DNA of 64,000 nt from Microbacterium hydrocarbonoxydans (GCF_023715885.1 NZ_JAMBOY010000007.1:62001-126000); one strand, 5' to 3'; counted from the first letter of the stretch, positions 53,847 to 63,365 are shown. The notes: a model not told the origin generated them from the sequence alone. Numbers and translations are program-made.

Positions 53847-55628
53847 TCAGGCCTCGGCATCCTCCGGCTCGAAGTCGACGCCCGCCTCGGCACGCTGCTC
53901 GGCCGTGATGGGCGCCGGAGCCGCCGTCAGCGGGTCGAAGCCGTTGCCCGACTTCGGGAAGGCGATGACCTCGCGGATCGACTCCGTCTTCGACAGGTGC
54001 TGCAGCACGCGGTCCATGCCGAGCGCGATCCCGCCGTGCGGCGGGGCGCCGAACTTGAAGGCGTCGAGCAGGAAGCCGAACTGCTCCTCGGCCAGCTCGT
54101 CGCTGAGGCCCATGACCTCGAAGACGCGCTTCTGGATGTCCTCGCGGTGGATGCGGATCGATCCGCCGCCGAGCTCCGATCCGTTGCACACGATGTCGTA
54201 CGCGTACGCGAGGGCCGAACCGGGGTCGGTGTCGAAGGTGTCCTCGAACTCGGGCTTCGGGCCGGTGAACGCGTGGTGCACGGCGGTCCAGGCACCCGCG
54301 CCGACGGCCACGTCGCCCGAGGCCACGGCATCCGCCGCCGGCTCGAACATCGGGGCGTCGACGACCCAGGTGAACGCGAACTCGTCGGGGTTCAGGTAGC
54401 CGAGGCGGCGACCGATCTCGACGCGGGCGGCGCCGAGCAGCGCCCGGCTCTCCTTCGTGGCGCCGGCGGCGAAGAACACGCAGTCTCCGGGCTCGGCGCC
54501 GACGAACTCGGCGAGACCGGCCTGCTCGGCCTCGGACAGGTTCTTCGCGGCGGGGCCGCCGAGCGTTCCGTCCTCGTTGAAGAGCACGTACGCGAGTCCG
54601 CGGGCACCGCGCTGCTTGGCCCAGTCCTGCCAGGCGTCGAGCTGCTTGCGGGGCTGGCTCGCGCCGCCGGGCATGCGCACCGCGCCGACGTACTCGGCCT
54701 GGAAGACGCGGAAGGGCGTCTCGGCGAAGTACGCGGTCGCCTCGACGAGCTCGAGGTCGAAGCGCAGATCGGGCTTGTCCGAGCCGTACTTCGACATCGC
54801 CTCGGCGTAGGTCATGCGCGGCAGCGGGGTCTGCACCTCCACGCCGATCGTCTTCCACATGGCGACGACCAGGCGCTCCATGAGCGCGATCACGTCTTCC
54901 TGCTCGACGAAGCTCATCTCGATGTCGAGCTGGGTGAACTCCGGCTGGCGGTCGGCGCGGAAGTCCTCGTCGCGGTAGCAGCGGGCGATCTGGAAGTACT
55001 TCTCCACACCGCCGACCATGAGCAGCTGCTTGAACAGCTGCGGCGACTGCGGCAGGGCGTACCAGCTACCGGGGTGCAGGCGTGCGGGCACGACGAAGTC
55101 GCGGGCCCCCTCGGGGGTCGAGCGCGTGAGGGTCGGGGTCTCCACCTCGGTGAAGTCCTCGGCGTGCAGCACGTCGCGGATCGCCTTGTAGACGTCCGAG
55201 CGCAGACGCAGGGCGGATGCCGCGGCAGGGCGCCGCAGGTCGAGATAGCGGTACTTGAGGCGCGCCTCCTCGCCGACGTTCTCGGTCTCGGCGAGCGCCG
55301 TCGACACCTGGAAGGGCAGGGGAGCGGACTCGTTGAGCACGACGACGTCGGTGGCGATGACCTCGATCTCGCCGGTCGGCAGGTTCGGGTTCTCGTTGCC
55401 GTCGGGGCGGCGGGACACCTCGCCCGTCACCTGGAGCACGAACTCGTTGCGCAGCGGGTGCGCCACCTCCTCGTCGCGTATCACGACCTGGGCGATGCCC
55501 GATGCGTCCCGCAGATCGATGAACGCGACTCCTCCGTGATCACGGCGGCGATCCACCCACCCGGTGAGGGTGACGGTCTGGCCGATGTGCTCGGCTCGCA
55601 GGGAGCCGGCGGAGTGAGTGCGAAGCAC
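53847..55628 (-). CDS. aspS: Aspartyl-tRNA synthetase
   Basis: Class II synthetase of 593 residues, bacterial type. The N-terminal anticodon-binding OB fold ([20 protein letters not shown]) is followed by the catalytic domain with [23 protein letters not shown], the class II motif 2 [20 protein letters not shown] and motif 3 [13 protein letters not shown] near the C-terminus, plus the bacterial GAD insertion between. It starts at GTG 55628, 8 bases after GGAGG. A TAGAAT -10 box lies about 40 bases upstream. Whether it discriminates tRNA-Asp from tRNA-Asn cannot be decided here. Confidence 0.97.
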   Translation of the reverse strand: MLRTHSAGSLRAEHIGQTVTLTGWVDRRRDHGGVAFIDLRDASGIAQVVIRDEEVAHPLRNEFVLQVTGEVSRRPDGNENPNLPTGEIEVIATDVVVLNESAPLPFQVSTALAETENVGEEARLKYRYLDLRRPAAASALRLRSDVYKAIRDVLHAEDFTEVETPTLTRSTPEGARDFVVPARLHPGSWYALPQSPQLFKQLLMVGGVEKYFQIARCYRDEDFRADRQPEFTQLDIEMSFVEQEDVIALMERLVVAMWKTIGVEVQTPLPRMTYAEAMSKYGSDKPDLRFDLELVEATAYFAETPFRVFQAEYVGAVRMPGGASQPRKQLDAWQDWAKQRGARGLAYVLFNEDGTLGGPAAKNLSEAEQAGLAEFVGAEPGDCVFFAAGATKESRALLGAARVEIGRRLGYLNPDEFAFTWVVDAPMFEPAADAVASGDVAVGAGAWTAVHHAFTGPKPEFEDTFDTDPGSALAYAYDIVCNGSELGGGSIRIHREDIQKRVFEVMGLSDELAEEQFGFLLDAFKFGAPPHGGIALGMDRVLQHLSKTESIREVIAFPKSGNGFDPLTAAPAPITAEQRAEAGVDFEPEDAEA

Positions 55629-55744
55629 GGAGGATTCCTCCTGATCTGGGGGATGCTGAACCCGCCCATTCTACGTGGGGAGCCGTCGCCTCCCCGGCCC
55701 GTGGCATATCGGTCAGTAGGATCGCCTCGACAGAAAGGCGCACC

Positions 55745-56119
55745 ATGGACTCCAACGGCATCTCCGACCTGTACGCATCGATCTTCTCGGGGACCACGGG
55801 CCTCATCGCCCTCGTCTTCTACATCCTGGTCGTCATCGGGCTCTGGAAGGTGTTCACGAAGGCCGGGTACCCCGGCATCCTCGCGATCATCCCGATCGTC
55901 AACGTCGTCTTCCTCGTCAAGATCGCCGGGATGTCGGGGTGGTTGGCGCTGCTCTACCTGATCCCTGTCGTCGGGTTCATCTTCGGCATCGTCGTGGCGA
56001 TCAAGCTCGGCGAGCGCTTCGGCAAGGGCGGACTGTTCTCGTTCTTCCTGCTCTTCGTGTTCCCCTACATCGGCTACCTGATCCTGGGCTTCGGCGACTC
56101 GCGCTACAGCAAGGCCTGA
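55745..56119 (+). CDS. Small membrane protein (DUF5684-like)
   Basis: A 124-residue protein with three to four membrane helices (LIALVFYILVVIGLWKVF, GILAIIPIVNVVFLVKIAG, LLYLIPVVGFIFGIVVAIKL). The KAGYPGILAIIPIVN block resembles DUF5684-family proteins often adjacent to signal peptidases, but no such enzyme is near. A TAGGAT -10 box and GAAAGG precede the ATG. The histidine phosphatase gene follows after one base. Function unknown. Confidence 0.82.
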   Translation: MDSNGISDLYASIFSGTTGLIALVFYILVVIGLWKVFTKAGYPGILAIIPIVNVVFLVKIAGMSGWLALLYLIPVVGFIFGIVVAIKLGERFGKGGLFSFFLLFVFPYIGYLILGFGDSRYSKA

Positions 56120-56120
56120 C

Positions 56121-56750
56121 ATGCCGGCCTCGCGACTGCATCTCGTCCGTCACGGTGAGGTGCACAATCCGCGCCGCGTGCTCTACGGTCGGCTCCCCGA
56201 TTACCACCTGAGCCGCGCCGGGCGACGGATGGCGGGTGCCGCGGCGGAGTATGTCGCCGGCCTCGACCGTCCGGTGAGCGGACTGTTCTGCTCGCCGCTC
56301 GAGCGCACTCAGGAATCGGCCGAGCCCTTCACCGAGCGCTTCGACCTCGTGCCCGAGATCGACGTGCGCCTCATCGAGCCGACGAACGTGTTCGAGGGCA
56401 CGCAGATGAAGCGATCCCTGCTGAATCCGCTGAACTGGTGGCACCTCAGGCAGCCGTCGCTGCCGAGTTGGGGAGAGCCGTACGCGTCGATCGCGGAGCG
56501 GATGACAGGACTCATGGCCGAGGCTTGGAACGCCGCCGACGGGGGAGACCTCGTGATGGTGTCGCACCAGGCGCCGATCTGGATCACGCACCTCCGCGTG
56601 GCGGGTCTGCCGCTGCGTCACGACCCCCGCACCCGGCGCTGCGCGCTGTCGAGCGTCACGTCGTTCGAACTGGTCGGCGACGTGTGGCGCGAGGTCGCGT
56701 ACGCCGAGCCCGCCGCGACGGGAGGCGCGGTCGACGTCGGCGCGGTCTGA
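56121..56750 (+). CDS. Histidine phosphatase superfamily protein
   Basis: A 209-residue phosphoglycerate-mutase-like phosphatase. The catalytic motif is LVRHGEVHNP (RHG), with the distal His in MVSHQAPIWI. LFCSPLERTQESAEPF holds the second Arg pair. Substrates in this superfamily are varied, so no reaction is assigned. Separated from the DUF5684-like gene by a single base; likely co-transcribed. Confidence 0.92.
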   Translation: MPASRLHLVRHGEVHNPRRVLYGRLPDYHLSRAGRRMAGAAAEYVAGLDRPVSGLFCSPLERTQESAEPFTERFDLVPEIDVRLIEPTNVFEGTQMKRSLLNPLNWWHLRQPSLPSWGEPYASIAERMTGLMAEAWNAADGGDLVMVSHQAPIWITHLRVAGLPLRHDPRTRRCALSSVTSFELVGDVWREVAYAEPAATGGAVDVGAV

Positions 56751-56858
56751 GCGACAGTCACCGCGTTTCGCCTCGCTCCGCTCGCTCAGCACCCCGCCAC
56801 GCTCCGCAGCCCCACCTACCCGGCCGACGCATAGGAACCCGCGCGTAAACTGGGAATC

Positions 56859-57509
56859 GTGCCACTCGCCTCGACGGTTCGTCCGATCCGCAGCGGCCGC
56901 CCCTCCCGCATCCGGTCCTCTCGCCGTGCGGTCGGAGTCGCGCTCGCCGCGGTGCTCGCCATCAGCTTGAGCGCGTGCGCTCCCGACGCGGTCAGCGACT
57001 CCTTCCTCAGCGGAGACAACACCGGCTACGTGGCCGCCGATGGCGCGATCGTCGAGATCCCTGTCACAGAGCGCGGTGAGCCCGTATCCTTCGGCGGCGT
57101 CACCGAGGACGGCGAGAAGTTCGACTCGGTCGACATCGCGGGCAAGGTCACTGTCGTGAACTTCTGGTACGCGGGCTGCGCTCCGTGCCGCCTCGAGGCG
57201 AAGGACCTCGAGACCGTCTGGCAGGAGCAGGGCGGTGACGGCGTCGCCTTCGTCGGCATCAACACCCGCGACCAGCCCGACACCGCCAAGGCGTTCTCGA
57301 CGGAGTTCGGCGTGACGTACCCGAGCCTCATCGACGTCGACACCGCCGAGGCCAAGCTCGCCTTCGCCGAGGCCGTGCCGATCCAGGCGACCCCGACGAC
57401 TCTCGTGCTCGACAAGCAGGGCCGTGTCGCCGCGAAGATCATCGGTCCGATCGACGGCACCTCCGTCCTCTCGACGCTCGTCAAGGACGCGCTGGCGGAG
57501 GACTCGTGA
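56859..57509 (+). CDS. TlpA/ResA-like thioredoxin lipoprotein
   Basis: A 216-residue membrane-anchored thiol oxidoreductase. It has a basic N-terminus, a hydrophobic segment with lipobox LSAC, and a TlpA domain with active site NFWYAGCAPCRLEA (CxxC) and the cis-Pro region QATPTTLVLD. It probably reduces the CXXCH motif of apocytochrome c outside the membrane, receiving electrons from CcdA, whose gene follows 16 bases later. The GTG at 56859 follows TAAACT at 7 bases, a leaderless start. Confidence 0.93.
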   Translation: MPLASTVRPIRSGRPSRIRSSRRAVGVALAAVLAISLSACAPDAVSDSFLSGDNTGYVAADGAIVEIPVTERGEPVSFGGVTEDGEKFDSVDIAGKVTVVNFWYAGCAPCRLEAKDLETVWQEQGGDGVAFVGINTRDQPDTAKAFSTEFGVTYPSLIDVDTAEAKLAFAEAVPIQATPTTLVLDKQGRVAAKIIGPIDGTSVLSTLVKDALAEDS

Positions 57510-57525
57510 GCCCGGCGGGTGCGCC

Positions 57526-58284
57526 GTGAGCCCCGAAGTCATCATCAACTCGGGCGCACTCTGGTTGGCGATCCCCGTGGCGATGCTCGCGGGGCTCATC
57601 TCTTTCCTGTCGCCGTGCGTGCTTCCGCTCGTGCCTGGTTACCTCGGTTTCCTCGGGGGCGCCGTGTCGCCCCGCCCCGTGAGCGGTGCGCAGCAGGTCG
57701 CCCCGGGTCGCGGCCGACTCGTCCTCGGCGTGCTGCTGTTCATCCTCGGCTTCAGCGTCGTGTTCGTCGCCCTCACCGCACTCGGCGGCGCCGCGAACGT
57801 CTTCCTGATCCGCTGGGGCGACCTCGTCACCCGCATCCTGGGCGCCGTCGTGATCCTCATGGGACTCGTGTTCCTCGGCCTGTTCGGATTCGCCCAGCGC
57901 GAGCTCCGCCTCCATGTCGACTCGAAGTACGGCGTGATCGGCGCACCGCTGCTCGGCATCGCGTTGGGCATCGGGTGGGCGCCGTGCCTCGGCCCCACGC
58001 TCACGGCGATCTTCGCGCTCTCCTTCAATGCCGGAGATCCGGTGCGCGCCGGGTTCCTCGGTCTCGCGTACTCGCTGGGACTCGGCATCCCGTTCCTGCT
58101 CGTCGCCCTCGGGTTCGGCTGGGCGACCAAGACCATCGGCTTCCTGCGCCGGCACATCCGCGTCGTGAACATCATCGGCGGCGTGCTGCTGATCCTGCTC
58201 GGCGTGCTGATGGTGACCGGGCTGTGGACCGACATCATGTCCCGACTCCAGGCGGTGATGAGCAGTGTCTTCCTCCCGCTCTGA
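57526..58284 (+). CDS. ccdA: Cytochrome c biogenesis protein CcdA
   Basis: Membrane protein of 252 residues with six helices that moves electrons from cytoplasmic thioredoxin to extracytoplasmic thiol proteins. The two conserved Cys lie in FLSPCVLPLVPGYLGFLGG and in GWAPCLGPTLTAIF. The GTG at 57526 is chosen because upstream codons fall inside the TlpA gene. It precedes ResB, as expected for a system II cytochrome c maturation cluster. Confidence 0.95.
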   Translation: MSPEVIINSGALWLAIPVAMLAGLISFLSPCVLPLVPGYLGFLGGAVSPRPVSGAQQVAPGRGRLVLGVLLFILGFSVVFVALTALGGAANVFLIRWGDLVTRILGAVVILMGLVFLGLFGFAQRELRLHVDSKYGVIGAPLLGIALGIGWAPCLGPTLTAIFALSFNAGDPVRAGFLGLAYSLGLGIPFLLVALGFGWATKTIGFLRRHIRVVNIIGGVLLILLGVLMVTGLWTDIMSRLQAVMSSVFLPL

Positions 58285-58312
58285 CCAGAAGACGCCGCGA
58301 CGGAAGGATTCC

Positions 58313-60139
58313 GTGAAGACCACGTCTCGCGACACCACCAGCGATCCGCTCCGCCCGTCCGACCACATCGACGGCGACGAGTCGATCACGCAGCCCCGCC
58401 TGGGATTCGTGGGCTGGCTGCGCTGGGGCTGGCGCCAGCTGACCTCGATGCGCACGGCGCTCATCCTGCTGCTCGTGCTGGCGATCGCCGCGATCCCCGG
58501 ATCGATCTTCCCGCAGCGCATGGCCGACCCGAACGGCGTGACGCAGTGGCAGCGCGACAACCCCGATCTCTTCCCCATCCTCGATGGGCTGAAGATGTTC
58601 GACGTCTACCTCTCGCCGTGGTTCTCGGCGATCTACCTGCTGCTGTTCACGTCTCTGGTCGGCTGCGTGATCCCGCGCATCAAGCACCACGCGAAGGCGC
58701 TGCGCGCCCGGCCGCCTCGCACCCCGGCGCGTCTGAAGCGGCTCGCCGACTTCCGCACGGTCGAGCGCACCTCGACGGATGCCGCGGCCGACGCGTCCGC
58801 GACCGTCGACGTCGCGCAGAAGCAGCTCAAGGCCCTCGGCTACCGCGTCGAGCGCTACGACGACAAGCGGTCGTCATCGGTGTCGGCGGAGCGCGGGTAC
58901 TGGCGCGAGACCGGCAACCTGCTCTTCCACCTCGCCCTGGTCGGCGTGCTCGTGACGATCGGCGTCGGCGGCGGTTTCGCTTACACGGGTCAGCGGGTGC
59001 TCGTCGAGGGGGAGACCTTCGCGAACACGCTGCTCGACTACGACTCGATGAACCGCGGGCGCTTCGTGAGCGACGGCGCCCTCGCGCCCTATTCGATGCG
59101 GCTCGACTCATTCGACGTGACCTATCAGCCATTCGGTGAAGCAGGCTCGGGACAGGCCGGTGACTTCTCAGCCAACATGACGGTGCTGGAGAACGATGAC
59201 GAGCGCACGGGCGCCGTCAAGGTGAACGAGCCGCTCGCGGTCGCCGACGACAACGTCTTCCTGCTCGGCAACGGCTACGCGCCGACGATCACGGTGCGCG
59301 ACGCCGACGGCGATGTCGTCTTCACGAACAGCACGCCGTTCCTGCCGCAGGACAACAACATGACCTCGCTCGGAGTCATCAAGATCCCCGACGGTCTGGC
59401 CGAGCAGATCGGCCTCGTCGGGTTCTTCTACCCGACCACCGGCGTGCTCGATACGGGCGCATTCTTCTCCGCCTATCCTGACCTCACGAACCCGACGCTC
59501 ACCCTCGACGTGTACTCGGGCGACCTTGGCATCAACGAGGGCGTCCCCCGGTCGGTGTACGTGCTCGACACCGAGGGCATGACCAAGGTCACCGGCCGCG
59601 GCACTGATCTCGACTCGATCGAGCTCGCACCCGGCGAGACCGCCGACCTGCCGAACGGCCTGGGGACGGTCACGTTCGACGACGAGTCACCCGCCGGAGC
59701 GACGGACGCGTCGCAGTCGGTCAAGCGCTTCGCGTCGCTGCAGATCCACCGCGACGCCTCGGGGCCGTGGGTGCTCGGATTCGCGCTCCTCGCGCTCGGC
59801 GGCCTCATGCTGGCGCTGTTCGTGCCGCGCCGCCGCGTGTGGGTCAAGGCCACGCCGGTCGAGGGCGCCGTGTCGCTGGAGTACGCCGGGCTGGCGCGCG
59901 GCGAGGATCCGACGCTCGCATCCGCCGTCGACGATCTCGTCGCCGGGCACGCACGACTGCTCGACGCGGCGGGGGTCACGACGGCTGTTGCGGAGGCGGA
60001 TGCCGAGGCAGAGGCGTCGCATGACGAGCAGCGCGTTCCGTCCCGCTCCGCCCGCGTGACGGCCGCCGGTGAATCAGGCACCTCTGCCGCGGACGCCGAA
60101 CCCGACCGGCCCGCATCCGACACCCCGAAAGTAGACTGA
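58313..60139 (+). CDS. resB: Cytochrome c biogenesis protein ResB
   Basis: System II cytochrome c synthetase subunit, 608 residues from the GTG at 58313, which has GAAGGA upstream; a GTG at 58265 would give 624 residues and overlap ccdA. It has membrane helices near the N-terminus (LTSMRTALILLLVLAIAAIP, FSAIYLLLFTSLVGCVIPR), a large extracytoplasmic domain and a last helix at WVLGFALLALGGLMLALFVP. The C-terminal 80 residues are acidic and low-complexity. Next to CcsB, with which it forms the synthetase. Confidence 0.93.
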   Translation: MKTTSRDTTSDPLRPSDHIDGDESITQPRLGFVGWLRWGWRQLTSMRTALILLLVLAIAAIPGSIFPQRMADPNGVTQWQRDNPDLFPILDGLKMFDVYLSPWFSAIYLLLFTSLVGCVIPRIKHHAKALRARPPRTPARLKRLADFRTVERTSTDAAADASATVDVAQKQLKALGYRVERYDDKRSSSVSAERGYWRETGNLLFHLALVGVLVTIGVGGGFAYTGQRVLVEGETFANTLLDYDSMNRGRFVSDGALAPYSMRLDSFDVTYQPFGEAGSGQAGDFSANMTVLENDDERTGAVKVNEPLAVADDNVFLLGNGYAPTITVRDADGDVVFTNSTPFLPQDNNMTSLGVIKIPDGLAEQIGLVGFFYPTTGVLDTGAFFSAYPDLTNPTLTLDVYSGDLGINEGVPRSVYVLDTEGMTKVTGRGTDLDSIELAPGETADLPNGLGTVTFDDESPAGATDASQSVKRFASLQIHRDASGPWVLGFALLALGGLMLALFVPRRRVWVKATPVEGAVSLEYAGLARGEDPTLASAVDDLVAGHARLLDAAGVTTAVAEADAEAEASHDEQRVPSRSARVTAAGESGTSAADAEPDRPASDTPKVD

Positions 60140-60143
60140 CACC

Positions 60144-61133
60144 ATGCTCGATCTCGAAGTGATCTCTCCCGTCCTTCTATGGACGGCGATCGCGATCTAT
60201 GCGGCGGCCTTCGTGGCCTATGCCTTCGACCTCGCGCGACGCTCGCAGCTCTCCGCCGACGCGGCGAGCGTGCGGGAGTTCGAGCTCGTGGGTGCCTCCG
60301 CCGCGACGCGGGGCGGAGCAGCCGCGAAGGGCGGCGCTGCGGCATCCGGGTCCGACCCTGCTCCGAAGCGATTCGTCATGGCGCGCATCGGGACCTCGCT
60401 CACGGTGCTCGCGTTCGTCTTCCACCTCGCTGCCACCCTCACCCGCGGCTTCGCCGCCGGACGTGTGCCGTGGGCGAACCTCTACGAGTTCGCGATGATG
60501 GGCACGCTGCTGATCGTCGCCGTCTTCCTCGTCGTGCTGACCCGCGTCGACCTGCGCTTCCTCGGCACGTTCATGACCGGTCTGGTCGTGATCCTGCTGG
60601 GGCTCGCCGCGACGAACTTCTACGTCGAGGTCTCGCCCCTCATGGACCCGCTGAAGAGCGTGTGGCTCGTCATCCACGTGTTCGTGGCCTCGCTGGGCAC
60701 GGCGTTCTTCGCCCTGTCGTTCGCGCTCTCGGTGATCCAGCTGATGCAGTCGCGTCGCGAGCGTCTGATCTCGGAGGGTGCGGAGAAGACCGGCCCCGGA
60801 TTCCTGCGTACCTTCCCCGGATCGGAGCGCCTCGAGAGCATGGCGTACCGGTTCACGATCATCGGCTTCATCCTCTGGACCTTCACCCTCATCGCCGGCT
60901 CGATCTGGGCGTACTACGCGTGGAGCCGCTTCTGGGGCTTCGACGTCAAGGAGACCTGGACGTTCGTGATCTGGGTGCTCTACGCCGGCTACATCCACGC
61001 CCGCGCGACCCGCGGCTGGCGGGGCAACCCCTCGGCATGGCTGTCGATCGTCGGCTTCTCGGCCGTGATCTTCAACTTCACGATCGTCAACGTCTTCTTC
61101 AAGGGCCTGCACGCCTACTCGGGCCTGAGCTGA
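60144..61133 (+). CDS. ccsB: Cytochrome c biogenesis protein CcsB (CcsA-like)
   Basis: Membrane protein of 329 residues that handles haem and attaches it to cytochrome c with ResB. Family blocks are WANLYEFAMMGT, HVFVASLGTAFFALSFALS and the haem-binding WGFDVKETWTFVIWVLYAGY (the tryptophan-rich WWD-type motif), with conserved His residues. The ATG at 60144 is 6 bases after TAGACT, which overlaps the resB stop; an internal leaderless promoter is possible. Confidence 0.95.
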   Translation: MLDLEVISPVLLWTAIAIYAAAFVAYAFDLARRSQLSADAASVREFELVGASAATRGGAAAKGGAAASGSDPAPKRFVMARIGTSLTVLAFVFHLAATLTRGFAAGRVPWANLYEFAMMGTLLIVAVFLVVLTRVDLRFLGTFMTGLVVILLGLAATNFYVEVSPLMDPLKSVWLVIHVFVASLGTAFFALSFALSVIQLMQSRRERLISEGAEKTGPGFLRTFPGSERLESMAYRFTIIGFILWTFTLIAGSIWAYYAWSRFWGFDVKETWTFVIWVLYAGYIHARATRGWRGNPSAWLSIVGFSAVIFNFTIVNVFFKGLHAYSGLS

Positions 61134-61153
61134 CCCGGGTTCTCGAGGGTCAG
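61130..61153. terminator. Convergent hairpin between ccsB and the 2H-type gene
   Basis: CTGACCC (61130-61136) pairs with GGGTCAG (61147-61153), 10-base loop. Both stop codons lie in the stem. No T-tract. Confidence 0.4.
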
Positions 61154-61734
61154 TCCCCGAGACGGATGACCTCGGCATACTCGGCTCCGCTGTCGTAGGA
61201 GACGAGTTCGATCTCGTCGATCGTCTCCGTCGGTCGGTCGGCCAACTCGCGCACGGACGCCGCCTCGAGGGCGTCCCACTCCCGCGGCTCGAGGGTCTTG
61301 CCGTAGAGGGCCGACAGGTGGAACGTCCACTCCTCGAGGCTCAACTCGCCGAGCCGTCGGAAGTCGGTGGCGTCCAGGGCCCGCGTCAGGCTCGCATACG
61401 CCGAGACGAGAGTCGCGCTGCGCGCGAGCCGCAGGATCAGGATCTGCCAGGGTGCGGGGAAGACGTCGACCGCCTCGACGGTGACATCGATCGGGGGTTG
61501 CACGGCCGCCCATTCCCGCACGAGCGAGGCGAGCTCCTCCCGCCGCTGCGGTTCGTAGAACCCGCGCAGGGTCACGTGCCCCGTATACGGATGACGAACG
61601 TCGGCGCGCTGCAGCGCGGCATCCTGCTCCCGCTCGTACAGCTCGGCCACGGGACCGCTCGGACGCAGCACGAGGTACTGCTGCCCGTCGAGCGAGGCGA
61701 GCTGCTCAGAGGTGTTCATGAACGGTCGTCGCAT
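61150..61734 (-). CDS. 2'-5' RNA ligase / 2H phosphoesterase-like protein
   Basis: A 194-residue protein of the 2H phosphoesterase superfamily. The two His-containing motifs are HVTLRGF (H-x-T/S-L) and, less perfect, TFHLSALYG. Such enzymes act on 2',3'-cyclic phosphates or RNA ends in vitro; the role in vivo is unknown. The ATG at 61734 is 6 bases after TACGCT, so it is preferred to the internal ATG at 61719. It is convergent with ccsB. Confidence 0.85.
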   Translation of the reverse strand: MRRPFMNTSEQLASLDGQQYLVLRPSGPVAELYEREQDAALQRADVRHPYTGHVTLRGFYEPQRREELASLVREWAAVQPPIDVTVEAVDVFPAPWQILILRLARSATLVSAYASLTRALDATDFRRLGELSLEEWTFHLSALYGKTLEPREWDALEAASVRELADRPTETIDEIELVSYDSGAEYAEVIRLGD

Positions 61735-61840
61735 ACCCCGAGCGTACGGATGAGTCGGGCCGGGTGACGTCATAGTGACGCGTGTGCGACCGACCGGATG
61801 ACATATCGGTCGACGTCGTCGGTTTCCGCCACAGCCCCGG

Positions 61841-62821
61841 TCAGCGTCGCGATTCGAGCACCTCGTAGCAGCGGCGTAGCCGGTCGAGCCACCAGTCGCG
61901 TCGCTCCGGCGCAGCGGCGAGGCGTGTCAGCGCGGCGGGGTCGGCGACCGCGCGCTCCGCGGGGATGGCGCCGTCTGCGGGGCGGCGGTCGGCGACGTCG
62001 TCGAAGAACAGGGATGCTGTGCCGAGGCCGCAGTCGTAGTCGAGCGCGGGCAGGGCGGCGGCGAGCGCGGCGCCCTGCGACAGGCCGATCGCCGTATCCA
62101 GGGCACTGGAGACGACGACGGGGAGCCCCGCTGCCGTGATGATCTGCAGTGCGTGGGTGATGCCACCGAGCGGCTGGGCCTTGACGATGAGCAGATCGGC
62201 CGCCTCGGCGCGTGCGACCGCAAGCGGATCGGAGGACTTCCGCACGCTCTCGTCGGCCGCGACCGGAATGCCCATGTACTTCACACGCGTCCGCAGCTCG
62301 GCGAGCTCGGGCACCGTCGCGCAGGGCTGCTCGACGTACTCGAGGTCGAACTCCGCGAGAGCGTGCACGGCATGCTCGGCCTCGTCGACGTTCCACAGCC
62401 CGTTCGCATCGACGCGGATGCGGCCCTCCGGCCCCATGATCTCGCGCACCGCACGGACTCGGGCGACGTCGTCGGCGAGCGACTGGCCGGGTTCGGCGAC
62501 CTTGACCTTGGCGGTCCGGCATCCGGCGAAGCGGGCGAGCACGTCGGGCACGTTCGCCGCGTCGACCGCAGGCACGGTCGCGTTCACGCGGATGCTGTCG
62601 CGCACCGCCGTGGGCTGGACCTGCCAGGCGAAGTCGATCGCCGCTGCGAGCCAGGTGGCCGCCTCCGCGTCGTCGTACTCGACGAAAGGCGAGAACTCCG
62701 CCCACCCCTGCGAACCCTCGAAGAGCAGCGCCTCGCGGGTGTCGACTCCGCGGAAGCGGGTGTGCATCGGAAGGGCGACGACCCGGGTGGAGTCGAGCAG
62801 GTCTGCGAGCGGCGGGATCAT
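61841..62821 (-). CDS. menC: o-Succinylbenzoate synthase
   Basis: Enolase-superfamily enzyme of 326 residues of menaquinone synthesis (SHCHC to o-succinylbenzoate plus water). Visible motifs: AKVKVAEPG (catalytic Lys K-x-K), VDANGLW (Asp ligand), EYVEQPC (Glu) and PVAADESVRKS (Asp ligand) plus KAQPLGGI (second Lys). The ATG at 62821 follows CAGAAT at 6 bases, a leaderless start. It is not grouped with other men genes in this window. Confidence 0.94.
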   Translation of the reverse strand: MIPPLADLLDSTRVVALPMHTRFRGVDTREALLFEGSQGWAEFSPFVEYDDAEAATWLAAAIDFAWQVQPTAVRDSIRVNATVPAVDAANVPDVLARFAGCRTAKVKVAEPGQSLADDVARVRAVREIMGPEGRIRVDANGLWNVDEAEHAVHALAEFDLEYVEQPCATVPELAELRTRVKYMGIPVAADESVRKSSDPLAVARAEAADLLIVKAQPLGGITHALQIITAAGLPVVVSSALDTAIGLSQGAALAAALPALDYDCGLGTASLFFDDVADRRPADGAIPAERAVADPAALTRLAAAPERRDWWLDRLRRCYEVLESRR

Positions 62822-62866
62822 GTGCCCATTCTGCTGGGTCGCGGCCCGTAGCGAAGCGACCTCCGC

Positions 62867-62941
62867 GCGAGCCACCCCTCTTGATGCGAGCCACCCCCTT
62901 CAGGCGTGCCGCGAACGGGGTGGCTCGCGCACAGAGGGGTG
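62867..62941. repeat. Nested inverted repeat between menC and padR
   Basis: GCGAGCCACCCCT (62867-62879) and GCGAGCCACCCCC (62886-62898) are direct copies; GGGGTGGCTCGC (62917-62928) is the inverted copy, and GAGGGGTG (62934-62941) is complementary to CACCCCTC (62873-62880). Two nested stems can form (12 bp inner, 8 bp outer). The flanking genes are divergent, so this is not a terminator for either. Confidence 0.7.
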
Positions 62942-62978
62942 TCTCGGCGCCGGGCGACTGCTGTCATCGGCGGACGAG

Positions 62979-63024
62979 ACACATGCATGTGTGCTTGACG
63001 GTAGTGTGTGCCACACAGTACTGT
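62979..63024. promoter_or_regulatory. padR promoter with overlapping palindromes
   Basis: -35 TTGACG (62995-63000), 18-base spacer, -10 TACTGT (63019-63024), then 7 bases to the ATG. Palindromes: ACACATGCATGTGT (62979-62992, perfect 14 bp) and ACAGTACTGT (63015-63024, perfect 10 bp, on the -10). They are likely PadR operators for autorepression. Confidence 0.75.
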
Positions 63025-63031
63025 ATTCAAC

Positions 63032-63364
63032 ATGAACGAGACGCTCGACACCCACCTGCAGGAGTTGCGGCGCGGCACGGTCGTGCTGGCGTGTCTGCAG
63101 CTGCTGCGCGTCGCGGGGTACGGCTACGGCCTGCTCGAGCAGCTCGACGCCCGCGGGTTCGCCACCGACGCGAACACGCTCTACCCGCTGCTGCGTCGCC
63201 TCGAGAAGCAGGGGTACCTCACGAGCGAGTGGAACACCGACGAGGCCCGACCCCGCAAGTTCTACCGCACCTCGGAGGCCGGTATCCGGCTCGCCGACAC
63301 CCTCACCGACGAATGGCGCGTGCTCACCGCGGCCATCGCCTCTCTCACCGCAGAGGAGAACTGA
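63032..63364 (+). CDS. PadR-family transcriptional regulator
   Basis: A 110-residue winged-helix repressor of the short PadR subtype: RGTVVLACLQLLRVAGYGYG, ANTLYPLLRRLEKQGYLTSEW (HTH plus wing) and KFYRTSEAGIRLADTL. TACTGT at 7 bases upstream of the ATG at 63032 supports this start over 63008. It lies one base before a gene for a membrane protein with a HAAS/permease-prefix domain, a common PadR partner. Confidence 0.94.
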   Translation: MNETLDTHLQELRRGTVVLACLQLLRVAGYGYGLLEQLDARGFATDANTLYPLLRRLEKQGYLTSEWNTDEARPRKFYRTSEAGIRLADTLTDEWRVLTAAIASLTAEEN

Positions 63365-63365
63365 C

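Noticed and set aside
53997..55961. 654-codon plus-strand ORF over aspS
   Set aside because: Antisense to aspS; no domain.
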